In this document: positions 36,284-42,995 of the stretch, one piece after another
Layout: the number at the start of each line of letters is the position of its first letter
Position numbering within the stretch: position 1 is the stretch's first letter
Assembly: GCF_012276985.1 (NCBI RefSeq)
Contig: NZ_JAAXMM010000013.1
Span: forward strand, 1-64,000
Direction: 5' to 3'
DNA length: 64,000 nucleotides
Origin: Agrobacterium sp. a22-2
GTDB lineage: Bacteria; Pseudomonadota; Alphaproteobacteria; Rhizobiales; Rhizobiaceae
Notes under the pieces: generated by a model
What the model saw: the letters and a program-made list of their open reading frames with translations, nothing else
Database searches by the model: none
Told to the model about the DNA's origin: nothing
Program-made: the position numbers and the translations under genes

Positions 36284-36452
36284 CACCCTCCCCTTGAGGG
36301 GGGAGGTGGGTTCGTCGGCAAGATCGGGGCTTTGCCTGGCCCGCCCCTCATCCGGCTGCCGCCACCTTCTCCCCGTGAACGGGGAGAAGGGATTTGCCGC
36401 TCCGTGTCCGTCCCCTCGCCCCGCTTGCGGGGAGAGGGTCAGGGTGAGGGGC
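36284..36452. repeat. Composite palindromic mosaic elements between nrtA and nrtB
   Basis: A half-element CACCCTCCCCTTGAGGGG (from 36284), as in the nirB-nirD gap, is followed by a complete RIME-type unit. The unit runs from CCCCTCATCCGGC (36345) through CCTTCTCCCCGT/ACGGGGAGAAGG and CCGCTTGCGG-centred arms to GGGTGAGGGGC (36452). It fills most of the 217-base gap. Confidence 0.85.
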
Positions 36453-36461
36453 AATCTTCCC

Positions 36462-37775
36462 TTACGACGCCGCCTTGATGGTCAGGCTGTCGAGATAGGC
36501 GGACGGGTTTTCCGGGTCGAAGACCTTGCCGTCGAAGAAGGTTTCCGGCCCGCGCGACTTGGAGGCCGGGATGTCGGCAGCGGCAACGCCGAGATCGGCG
36601 GCGGCAGCGCGCCACAAGTCCTCGCGGTTGACCTGGCCGACCAGCGCCTTGATGTCGGTGTCCGGCGCGAACTTGCCCCAGCGGATGTTTTCGGCGATGA
36701 ACCAGCTGTCATGGCTCTGGAAGGGATAAGACACGCCGTTGGCCCAGAATTTCATCTCAAGGCCGGTTGCCGTCTCGACGCGGCCGTTGCCGTAGTTGAT
36801 GTCGCCCTTCAGGCGACCGACGACATCCTTCGGCGGCACGTTGAACCATTGGCGCTTGCCGAGGATGGCGGCCATCTCTTCCTTGTTGTCCATGCTGTCG
36901 CACCACATCTGGGCTTCCATCACGGCCATCAGCAGCGCCTTGGCGGCATTGGGGTTCTTCTCGACCCAATCGGCGCGCATGCCGAGCGCCTTTTCCGGGT
37001 GACCCTTCCAGATTTCGCCTGTGGTGCAGGCGGTAAAGCCGATGCCCTGGTTGACCAGCTGTTCGTTCCACGGCTCGCCGACGCAGAAGGCGTCCATGTT
37101 GCCGACCTTCATATTGGCCACCATCTGCGGCGGCGGCACGACGATGGTGGAGACGTCCTTGTCGGGGTCGATGCCGCCGGCGGCCAGCCAGTAGCGCATC
37201 CACAGGTCATGAGTGCCGCCCGGGAAGGTCACGGCGACCTTGACCTCGGTGCCCGCAGCCTTCTTGGCGGCAAAGGCTTCCTTCAGCTTGGAGGAATCGA
37301 TGCCGACACCGGTCGCGGCATATTCCTTGGCAACCGAAATCGCCTGGCTGTCGTAATTGAGGCGCGCCAGCATGGCCATCGGCACGGGAACGTTGTTCTG
37401 GGTGACCTTGCCGGTGTGCATCAGATACGGCATGGGCGACAGGATATGGGCGCCGTCAATACCGTTCGACGCACCGCCGAGCACGAGATTGTCGCGCGTC
37501 GCGCCCCAGGAGGCCTGCTTCAGGACTTCGACATCCGGCATGCCGTGCTTGGCGAACAGGCCCTTTTCGGCGGCGATCACCAGCGGCGCAGCATCGGTCA
37601 GTGCGATATAGCCGAGCTTGGCGCCGGTGACCTCGGGCGAGGCCACGGCGGCATAGGCGCCGGAGGGCAGCAGCGTGCGGGCGGCAGTGATGACGGCGGC
37701 CGTTGCCACCGTCTTGCGCAGGAATTCGCGGCGGGTTGCCAGACAGTCGGTGGCGGCAATCGAAATCGGCTTCAT
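36462..37775 (-). CDS. nrtA: Nitrate ABC transporter substrate-binding protein
   Basis: A 437-residue NrtA/CmpA-family periplasmic receptor with a twin-arginine signal (TRREFLRKTVATAAVITAAR, about residues 12-31). Binding-domain segments include LGYIALTDAAPLVIAAEKG, VTFPGGTHDLWMRYWLAAGG and AFCVGEPWNEQLV, shared with the NasS sensor encoded upstream. The ATG at 37775 has AAGGAG nine bases before it. It is the first structural gene of the operon and lies behind a regulated leader (separate entries). Confidence 0.96.
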   Translation of the reverse strand: MKPISIAATDCLATRREFLRKTVATAAVITAARTLLPSGAYAAVASPEVTGAKLGYIALTDAAPLVIAAEKGLFAKHGMPDVEVLKQASWGATRDNLVLGGASNGIDGAHILSPMPYLMHTGKVTQNNVPVPMAMLARLNYDSQAISVAKEYAATGVGIDSSKLKEAFAAKKAAGTEVKVAVTFPGGTHDLWMRYWLAAGGIDPDKDVSTIVVPPPQMVANMKVGNMDAFCVGEPWNEQLVNQGIGFTACTTGEIWKGHPEKALGMRADWVEKNPNAAKALLMAVMEAQMWCDSMDNKEEMAAILGKRQWFNVPPKDVVGRLKGDINYGNGRVETATGLEMKFWANGVSYPFQSHDSWFIAENIRWGKFAPDTDIKALVGQVNREDLWRAAAADLGVAAADIPASKSRGPETFFDGKVFDPENPSAYLDSLTIKAAS

Positions 37776-37846
37776 GCTCGGTTCTCCTTCAGAGGGACGG
37801 CTCTTGGGTGGCCGTCCGGGTGGCAAGATGTCCGAGGGGAAAAACG

Positions 37847-37908
37847 AAAAAAGCCGCCAAACTAATCCCGGCCCTTGTTCAGGCTTCGGATATCAGTTTG
37901 GCGGCTTT
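37847..37908 (-). terminator. Intrinsic terminator/attenuator in the nrtA leader
   Basis: On the minus strand AAAGCCGCCAAACT (37908-37895) pairs with AGTTTGGCGGCTTTTTT (37863-37847), a 14-base uninterrupted stem with a 31-base loop, followed by a U-run and a second T-tract. It lies between the start site and nrtA, so it would stop transcription unless antiterminated. Confidence 0.88.
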
Positions 37909-37915
37909 GCCTTGA

Positions 37916-37960
37916 GCGCCCTTCGTTGGACGCGTCTTATTTGGTAGTCCCCTCTGGACT
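37916..37960 (-). ncRNA. Tandem leader hairpins, probable NasT (ANTAR) antitermination target
   Basis: Two hairpins precede the terminator in the transcript. The first (37960-37946) is AGUCC-AGAGG-GGACU. The second (37933-37916) has a six-pair stem GCGUCC/GGGCGC closing the hexaloop AACGAA, with A at loop position 1 and G at position 4, the hallmark of ANTAR-bound RNA. The first loop also has A1 and G4 but closes as five bases. Only 7 bases separate the second hairpin from the terminator stem. Binding by NasT is inferred from family knowledge and the adjacent nasT gene. Confidence 0.72.
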
Positions 37961-37972
37961 TGCCTATTAACA

Positions 37973-37989
37973 TGCATAAATCGTGCCAA
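37973..37989 (-). promoter_or_regulatory. Sigma-54 (RpoN) promoter of the nrtABD-nirBD-nasA-cysG operon
   Basis: The minus strand reads TTGGCACGATTTATGCA: TGGCACG at -24 and ATGC at -12, with the GG and GC separated by exactly 10 bases. It differs from consensus TGGCACG-N4-TTGC at one position. The expected start site, near 37962, lies just before the first leader hairpin. Confidence 0.78.
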
Positions 37990-38038
37990 GATGGCAATAG
38001 TTTTTATTATCTTATATTTTCAATGACTTGTGGATTTT

Positions 38039-38053
38039 GATCATTCTTTGTGC
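38039..38053. promoter_or_regulatory. Possible second, degenerate NtrC half-site
   Basis: On the minus strand GCACAAAGAATGATC keeps one arm (GCAC) of the GCAC-N7-GTGC pattern and a weak second arm. It lies 36 bases from the better site, between it and the sigma-54 promoter. Confidence 0.3.
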
Positions 38054-38073
38054 AGTCAGAACTCTCCCGCAGG

Positions 38074-38090
38074 CGCACAGAAATTGTGCG
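38074..38090. promoter_or_regulatory. NtrC-like enhancer site
   Basis: CGCACAGAAATTGTGCG is a perfect inverted repeat fitting GCAC-N7-GTGC. Its centre is about 120 bases upstream of the predicted sigma-54 start site, a usual distance for an NtrC enhancer. It lies 35 bases after the nasS stop. Confidence 0.65.
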
Positions 38091-38124
38091 GCGCCTATAT
38101 TGTGGGCGCAAGACTGTTCATCCG

Positions 38125-39351
38125 TTAGGCGATCGCCTGGCTGGCTATATAATCATCAATCCGGTCCGGATCGAAAATCCGGCCATCGAAAAAGCCGTCG
38201 GGACCCAACATCAGCCGACCAACCGTGGCGCCGATATATTGCGGGGCGGCGAGCGCACCCTCGACCTTGAGATTGGCACCGGGCATGGCCGCGAAAATCG
38301 GCTTCAAGGCCTGGCGGTAGATATCGGGACGATAGGAATCGCGGGCAATCAGCACATTGTTAGGCGAATGGCTGCAATGACCCCAGCGCACCATCTGGCT
38401 GTAGAACCACAGGGCATGGCTCTGCCAGGGGAAATTGGCCGCCTTGCGGTCGAGCACGAGGAAATCCTCGACCTCCACCGTCACGTCGGGCGAAACCAGG
38501 ATGCGGCCGGTCAGTTCGGGCAGCAGAAGCCGGCCCTCGACACCCAGATATTGCCGCGCCGCCATGATGCCGGCCAGTTCCTCGATGTTTTCCGGATTGC
38601 CGCACCATTGGGCGGCACGATAGCAGGCTCTCAGCAGCGCATCGAGCGCCGGGCGGTTGGCTTCGCCCCAGCGCTTGGAGACACCCAGCACCTTTTCCGG
38701 GCTGTTGCGCCAGATCTTGGACTTGACGGTGACGATGCGGCCGATGTTGCGGTCGACGGATACGGTGTTCCAGGGTTCGCCGACGCAATAGCCGTCGATG
38801 CGGTCCATCATCAGCGCGTCCGGCATCAGCGGCGGCGGCACCGCGGCAATCTCGACGTCATGGTCGGGAGAGATGCCGCAGGCGGACAGCCAATAGCGAA
38901 GCTCGTAATTGTGGCCCGAATGGAAATGCACGACGGCAAAGCGCAGCATCGGCAGCCCCAAGCGCTTGCGGGCTTCGACCACGGCCTTCAACGCCGCGCC
39001 TGCGCCGCGCGGCTCCAGATCGGCCACAAGCCCCTCGCCCAGCATCGCGTCGTAGAGTGCTGTCGACACCGTGATGGCATTGCCGCCGAGATTCAGCGCC
39101 ATCGGCGTGATGAGCGGCGTCGACAAGGGCGACAGGCCGAGATTGGAGGCGATCGGCATCGGCGCCAGCATATGGGCCGCCTGGAAATGGCCGACGGCGA
39201 TGCGGTCGCGGATATTGGCCCAGGAGGTTTCCCGGACCAGCTTCAGATCGATTCCTTCATCGCTGGCAAAACCTTTCTCGGCTGCCGTCACGACGACGGC
39301 GCTGTCGAACAGCGGCATGAAGCCCAGGGTGATGTCCATCCGGTCCGGCAT
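38125..39351 (-). CDS. nasS: Nitrate sensor NasS (NrtA/CmpA-like, cytoplasmic)
   Basis: A 408-residue protein of the NrtA/CmpA family without a signal peptide, starting MPDRMDITLGFMPLFDSAVV. Shared family segments include HSGHNYELRYWLSACGISPD and GYCVGEPWNTVSV. In the NasS/NasT system NasS holds NasT inactive and releases it when nitrate binds. The ATG at 39351 is chosen because GGAGG lies ten bases upstream; a TTG nine bases earlier would overlap the nasT stop. It is the second gene of a nasT-nasS pair. Confidence 0.9.
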   Translation of the reverse strand: MPDRMDITLGFMPLFDSAVVVTAAEKGFASDEGIDLKLVRETSWANIRDRIAVGHFQAAHMLAPMPIASNLGLSPLSTPLITPMALNLGGNAITVSTALYDAMLGEGLVADLEPRGAGAALKAVVEARKRLGLPMLRFAVVHFHSGHNYELRYWLSACGISPDHDVEIAAVPPPLMPDALMMDRIDGYCVGEPWNTVSVDRNIGRIVTVKSKIWRNSPEKVLGVSKRWGEANRPALDALLRACYRAAQWCGNPENIEELAGIMAARQYLGVEGRLLLPELTGRILVSPDVTVEVEDFLVLDRKAANFPWQSHALWFYSQMVRWGHCSHSPNNVLIARDSYRPDIYRQALKPIFAAMPGANLKVEGALAAPQYIGATVGRLMLGPDGFFDGRIFDPDRIDDYIASQAIA

Positions 39352-39356
39352 GGGCC

Positions 39357-39947
39357 TCAATCCTCCAGCAGGCCGGCCGCCAGAACGAGGCTCTGGGCGA
39401 TTTCGGCAATCTTGCGGTTCTGTTTCATGGCCGACGAGCGCAGCAGCTTGTAGGCTTCGTCCTCGTTGATCTTCTTGGATTTCATCAGGATGCCCTTGGC
39501 CCGCTCGATCAGCTTGCGGTTTTCGAGTTCGGTGCGGGCCTCATCCAGTTCACGAGCCATGCGGGAATAGGCATTGAACCGGCTGATCGCCATATCGAGG
39601 ATCGGCTTGACCCGTTCCTGCCGCAATCCGTCCACGACGTAGGCCGACACACCCGCTTCGACGGCCGCCTCGATCATGCCCTGGTCGGAGCGATCGACGA
39701 ACATGGCAATCGGCCGCTTCACCGAGCGGGACAGCTGGAACATGCTTTCCAGCATGTCGCGATTGGGGTTTTCCAGCGAAATGACGATGACGTCAGGAGC
39801 CAGCCGCTCGATCTGCCGGGCGACACCGAGCACGTCGCGGATGATGGTGACGTTCAGATGGCCAGCGGCATGCAGGCCCGCCTCGATGATCGACGCGCGC
39901 AGAGCATTTTCATCAATCACCAGGATTGTCAGATCAGGGCTCGCCAT
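39357..39947 (-). CDS. nasT: ANTAR-domain antiterminator NasT
   Basis: A 196-residue regulator: an N-terminal receiver-like domain (LTILVIDENALRASIIEAGL) and a C-terminal ANTAR RNA-binding domain from about residue 135 (ELENRKLIERAKGILMKSKK, then DEAYKLLRSSAMKQNRKIAE). The place of the phospho-accepting Asp reads VIVISLENPNRD, so phosphorylation is unlikely; control by NasS binding fits instead. It should bind the paired hairpins in the nrtA leader and prevent termination when nitrate is present. Confidence 0.93.
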   Translation of the reverse strand: MASPDLTILVIDENALRASIIEAGLHAAGHLNVTIIRDVLGVARQIERLAPDVIVISLENPNRDMLESMFQLSRSVKRPIAMFVDRSDQGMIEAAVEAGVSAYVVDGLRQERVKPILDMAISRFNAYSRMARELDEARTELENRKLIERAKGILMKSKKINEDEAYKLLRSSAMKQNRKIAEIAQSLVLAAGLLED

Positions 39948-39970
39948 GGCGCATTCATGGCCGAAATGCT

Positions 39971-40000
39971 CAGGCCGCGCAACGGGCAAGTTGCGGCCTG
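39971..40000 (-). repeat. Strong hairpin upstream of nasT
   Basis: CAGGCCGC-AAC and GTT-(GC)-GCGGCCTG pair across a six-base loop (UUGCCC on the minus strand), 24 bases before nasT. No U-tract follows, and the loop lacks the A1/G4 pattern of ANTAR targets. It may end luxR transcription or shape the nasT leader. Confidence 0.5.
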
Positions 40001-40059
40001 CCGTTGTTGATTTCAAGGAGAGGACAAGACATGCAGCGCCGGCGACAAGTGCGTCAGAG

Positions 40060-40800
40060 CTACTTGATCAGGCCGAGCCGCAGCGCCTTGGCGACCGCCT
40101 GGGTGCGATTCACCGTGTCCAGCTTCTTGGTGGCGCGATTCAGGTAGTGGTTGATCGTATGTTCGGACAGCCCGAGGATCTCGGCGATCTCGACGCTGGT
40201 CTTGCCGGCTGCCGTCCAGTTGAGGCAGTCGATCTCGCGCTCGGTCAGCGTATCGGTGGCGCGTGTATCAAGGTCGCGGATTTCGGCCAGGCGGTTGTAG
40301 ATATGGGCCGAGACATAGGTCAGCTCCATCATCTCGATCAGCGTGAACTGCGGGCGATCTCCGGAAAAAGACACCGCGCCACGGGTGCCGGCGGCATCGT
40401 GCACCGGGAAATAGGCGCCGTGCGGCATCCTGAAACGATAAAACAGCGTCTTTGATGCCTCCACGGTGCTCGGATCCCGTTCCCGGGCGACGGATTCGAC
40501 ATCGAATTGAAAGGGCGCCGTCGAATTGCGAAGTCGCGTGAGGATGGGACTGCTCGCAAACAACGGGATTTGATCGTATTCAGCCAGCATTTCCGCCGGC
40601 CAATTGGTGATGATGGAACTGCTGGACAGGTTGAGCGAGGTCGCCGACGGCAGGTTCATCACCATGAAGGCCCGGGCTCCGAAGGCTTCCGTCAGCCGCT
40701 TCATCAACCGAAAGACATCGAACTGCGTCTTGAAGCCGTTTATCTCGGCAATAAAATCTCCAACGGAAGACACCGAGACGGTACTCTCACCTGTCGACAT
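40060..40800 (-). CDS. LuxR family transcriptional regulator (LuxR solo)
   Basis: A 246-residue protein with an N-terminal autoinducer-binding-like domain (about 20-170) and a C-terminal GerE helix-turn-helix (about 182-246; LTEREIDCLNWTAAGKTSVE, EILGLSEHTINHYLNRATKK). Aligned by eye to TraR, the Trp and Tyr of the ligand pocket are kept (NWPAEMLAEYDQ), but the Asp of the DP motif reads SSP and the later Trp is missing. It may bind a different ligand or none. No luxI is seen. The ATG at 40800 follows GGGGAAAG. Confidence 0.82.
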   Translation of the reverse strand: MSTGESTVSVSSVGDFIAEINGFKTQFDVFRLMKRLTEAFGARAFMVMNLPSATSLNLSSSSIITNWPAEMLAEYDQIPLFASSPILTRLRNSTAPFQFDVESVARERDPSTVEASKTLFYRFRMPHGAYFPVHDAAGTRGAVSFSGDRPQFTLIEMMELTYVSAHIYNRLAEIRDLDTRATDTLTEREIDCLNWTAAGKTSVEIAEILGLSEHTINHYLNRATKKLDTVNRTQAVAKALRLGLIK

Positions 40801-41217
40801 TGACACTTTCCCCAGATCATCACCCACGTTTCATTCGCCTTACATTCTGCGGAAGTTCGCCGCCGCGCCGGCCGAATATAGGTTTCTCCAGCGCGACGCC
40901 TCAAAGCGCTTCGACAAGTGTGCATTTCCACTATCGACAGACAGACAGCCTGATTCGCCTTTTAAAGGCCATGACGAATCGGAGATCGTTACTTAAATGA
41001 CCGTTCGCCGGACGGCTCTAATATTCACAATTTCAAATTCGATATTTTTCCGCCTATTCCTATTCAAAAAATCAGATTCAACACTTGCCGTCCATGATGA
41101 CGGGAGCAAGGAACGGACCAACTTCTTGATAGACGGGAACAATAGACGGATAATTCGCCGACCGTCCAGCGACCTTATGGATTTTACGGTAAACCCTTGC
41201 CAGCTATGATGGCGGTA
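40801..41217. other. Gene-poor divergent region between luxR and the SMP-30 gene
   Basis: About 420 bases, AT-richer than the surroundings around 41025-41100, with no reading frame that shows rhizobial coding character. Short frames on both strands begin or end inside it but have no ribosome-binding site or recognisable product. It leads into a sigma-54 promoter; activator sites for it are likely here, but I could not identify a convincing inverted repeat. Confidence 0.5.
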
Positions 41218-41232
41218 TGGCACGAGCTTTGC
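41218..41232 (+). promoter_or_regulatory. Sigma-54 (RpoN) promoter for the SMP-30 gene
   Basis: TGGCACG-AGCT-TTGC matches the -24/-12 consensus at every defined position with exact spacing. The start site would fall near 41244, giving a leader of about 17 bases that contains the GGGGAG before ATG 41261. Confidence 0.82.
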
Positions 41233-41260
41233 GTTGGCATGGCAAGGGGAGATCGCAAGC

Positions 41261-42148
41261 ATGGGTTCGACATTCGCATTTTCGGGACACGTTCTCCTCG
41301 ACACACGGCACATGCTCGCCGAAGGCCCGACCTATGATTCAGCCACCGACACCGCCTGGTGGTTCGACATCCTCGGCAGGACCCTCACCGAACACGAACT
41401 GACCACGGGCCGGACCACGGTTCACCCCCTGCCCGTGATGGGAAGCGTGCTGGCCTTCATCGACCCCGGCCGGCAGTTGCTCGCCAGCGACCAGGGACTG
41501 TTCCTGCGCGATGCGGCGACCGGCGAACTGACACTGCATACGGTCCTCGAGCCGGACCGGCCGGACAACCGCTCGAATGACGGGCGGGTTCACCCCAGCG
41601 GCGCCTTGTGGATCGGCACGATGGGCCGCACCGCGGCTACGGGCGCCGGCGCGATCTATCATGTTGCCGGAACCACCGTCACCAAGCTCTATGACGCGGT
41701 GTCGATTCCGAATTCGATCTGCTTTTCGCCGGACGGCACGATCGGCTATTTCACCGATACCCGCGTCAACAAACTGATGCAGGTGGCACTCGACCCCACC
41801 TCGGGCCTGCCGATCGCTCCGCCAAGCGTGCTGGTCGATGGAACGGGCGAGGACGGCGGCTTCGACGGATCGGTCTGCGATGGCGAAGGCACGATCTGGA
41901 ACGCCCGCTGGGGCGTCGGCGCCGTCGACCGCTACGATGCGTCGGGGCAGCATATGGCGCGCTATCTGGTGCCGGCCCGGCAGACCACCTGCCCGGCCTT
42001 CATCGGCCGCGACGCCGGCCGGATGCTCGTCACCTCGGCGACGGAGAATCTCGACGAGGCCGGTCTTGCCGCCGATCCGCTGGGCGGCCGGGTGTTTGAT
42101 CTGGGAATTTCCGTCAAAGGTAAATTCGACCCGAAATTTCGCCTTTAG
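41261..42148 (+). CDS. SMP-30/gluconolactonase/LRE family protein
   Basis: A 295-residue six-bladed beta-propeller lactonase. Metal-site residues fall in LAEGPTYD (Glu), DNRSNDGRVHPSGALWIGTM (Asn), IPNSICFSPDG (Asn) and GGFDGSVCDGEGTIWNARWG (Asp). Relatives hydrolyse gluconolactone or other sugar lactones using a divalent metal; the exact substrate is unknown. The ATG at 41261 is the only start downstream of the predicted sigma-54 start site, with GGGGAG upstream. No sugar dehydrogenase or transporter is adjacent. Confidence 0.88.
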   Translation: MGSTFAFSGHVLLDTRHMLAEGPTYDSATDTAWWFDILGRTLTEHELTTGRTTVHPLPVMGSVLAFIDPGRQLLASDQGLFLRDAATGELTLHTVLEPDRPDNRSNDGRVHPSGALWIGTMGRTAATGAGAIYHVAGTTVTKLYDAVSIPNSICFSPDGTIGYFTDTRVNKLMQVALDPTSGLPIAPPSVLVDGTGEDGGFDGSVCDGEGTIWNARWGVGAVDRYDASGQHMARYLVPARQTTCPAFIGRDAGRMLVTSATENLDEAGLAADPLGGRVFDLGISVKGKFDPKFRL

Positions 42149-42356
42149 GGCTGTTTTCATCCAACCATAAGGTCCTCAAACACCGACAGGCGCCCGAAAT
42201 GTTCCTTCGGCGCGCAAAAATATATTATGCGTCTTTTTCGGAACGAATGCGCCGCCCGAGCATTTTCCCCTCGAACCGACGCTGCAGGCTCCTTACAGAT
42301 CCATTGCCAGTCGCGTCATTTCGCAACGCCAATCACCCTTGAAAGGTAGGTTCGAG

Positions 42357-42917
42357 ATGAACAAGACCATTAACACTTTCGCAGCAGCCATTCTGCTCGG
42401 CTCCACTGCCATCGCTCCCTTTGCTTATGCTCAGGACGCCACCACCCCGGCCGCTCCGACGACGGAAGCTCCGGCGGCAAAGGGCGTCGCTCCGTCGACC
42501 GACACCATGGCACCGGCTGCCACGACGGGTGCGATGAACGACACCTATCTGACCGAACAGAGCACCACGCAGGTCAGCGCCAATGACTTTATCGGCCAGC
42601 CGGTCTACAATTCGGCCAACGAGAGCATCGGCGACATCAACGACCTGATCATTGAAGAACAGGGCGGCATCGTCGCAGCGGTTGTCGGCGTCGGCGGCTT
42701 CATCGGCATCGGCGAGAAGAACGTCGCCGTTCCGATGTCCAAGCTGACCGTGACCCGTGAAGCCGAAGGCAATGACGTCAAGCTGACGACCATGGAAACG
42801 GCCGAAACACTGAAGGCCGCTCCGGAGTTCAAGACGCTGGACGACCAGGCCGATGCTTCGGGTGCCATGACGACACCGACGGACAGCACCACCACCTCGT
42901 CGACGGTTACCAAGTAA
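42357..42917 (+). CDS. Exported PRC-barrel domain protein
   Basis: A 186-residue protein with a signal peptide (about 1-25, ending APFAYAQDA), a low-complexity Pro/Ala/Thr linker, a PRC-barrel domain (about 75-150; DFIGQPVYNSANESIGDIND, IGIGEKNVAVPMSKL), and a Thr/Ser-rich tail. PRC barrels are protein-interaction or metal-binding modules; periplasmic forms are common and uncharacterised in rhizobia. AAGG precedes the ATG and a clear terminator follows the stop. Confidence 0.88.
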   Translation: MNKTINTFAAAILLGSTAIAPFAYAQDATTPAAPTTEAPAAKGVAPSTDTMAPAATTGAMNDTYLTEQSTTQVSANDFIGQPVYNSANESIGDINDLIIEEQGGIVAAVVGVGGFIGIGEKNVAVPMSKLTVTREAEGNDVKLTTMETAETLKAAPEFKTLDDQADASGAMTTPTDSTTTSSTVTK

Positions 42918-42951
42918 CCTGGAACGCGGGACGTGCATCGGTCCCAAACAG

Positions 42952-42974
42952 GGCGGCGCTTCGGCGCCGCCTTT
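42952..42974 (+). terminator. Intrinsic terminator after the PRC-barrel gene
   Basis: GGCGGCGC-TTCG-GCGCCGCC is an 8-base perfect stem with a stable UUCG tetraloop, followed by a short T-rich stretch. It lies between convergent genes and could serve both. Confidence 0.82.
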
Positions 42975-42995
42975 GTTCGTTATGAAAACGGCCCG

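Noticed and set aside
40997..41209. A 70-codon frame in the luxR/SMP-30 gap
   Set aside because: It has no ribosome-binding site, AT-rich sequence unlike neighbouring genes and no recognisable product; it crosses likely promoter DNA.
42183..42356. EcfG-type general stress promoter (GGAAC box) before the PRC-barrel gene
   Set aside because: GGAAC is present near 42239, but no CGTT follows at 16-17 bases.
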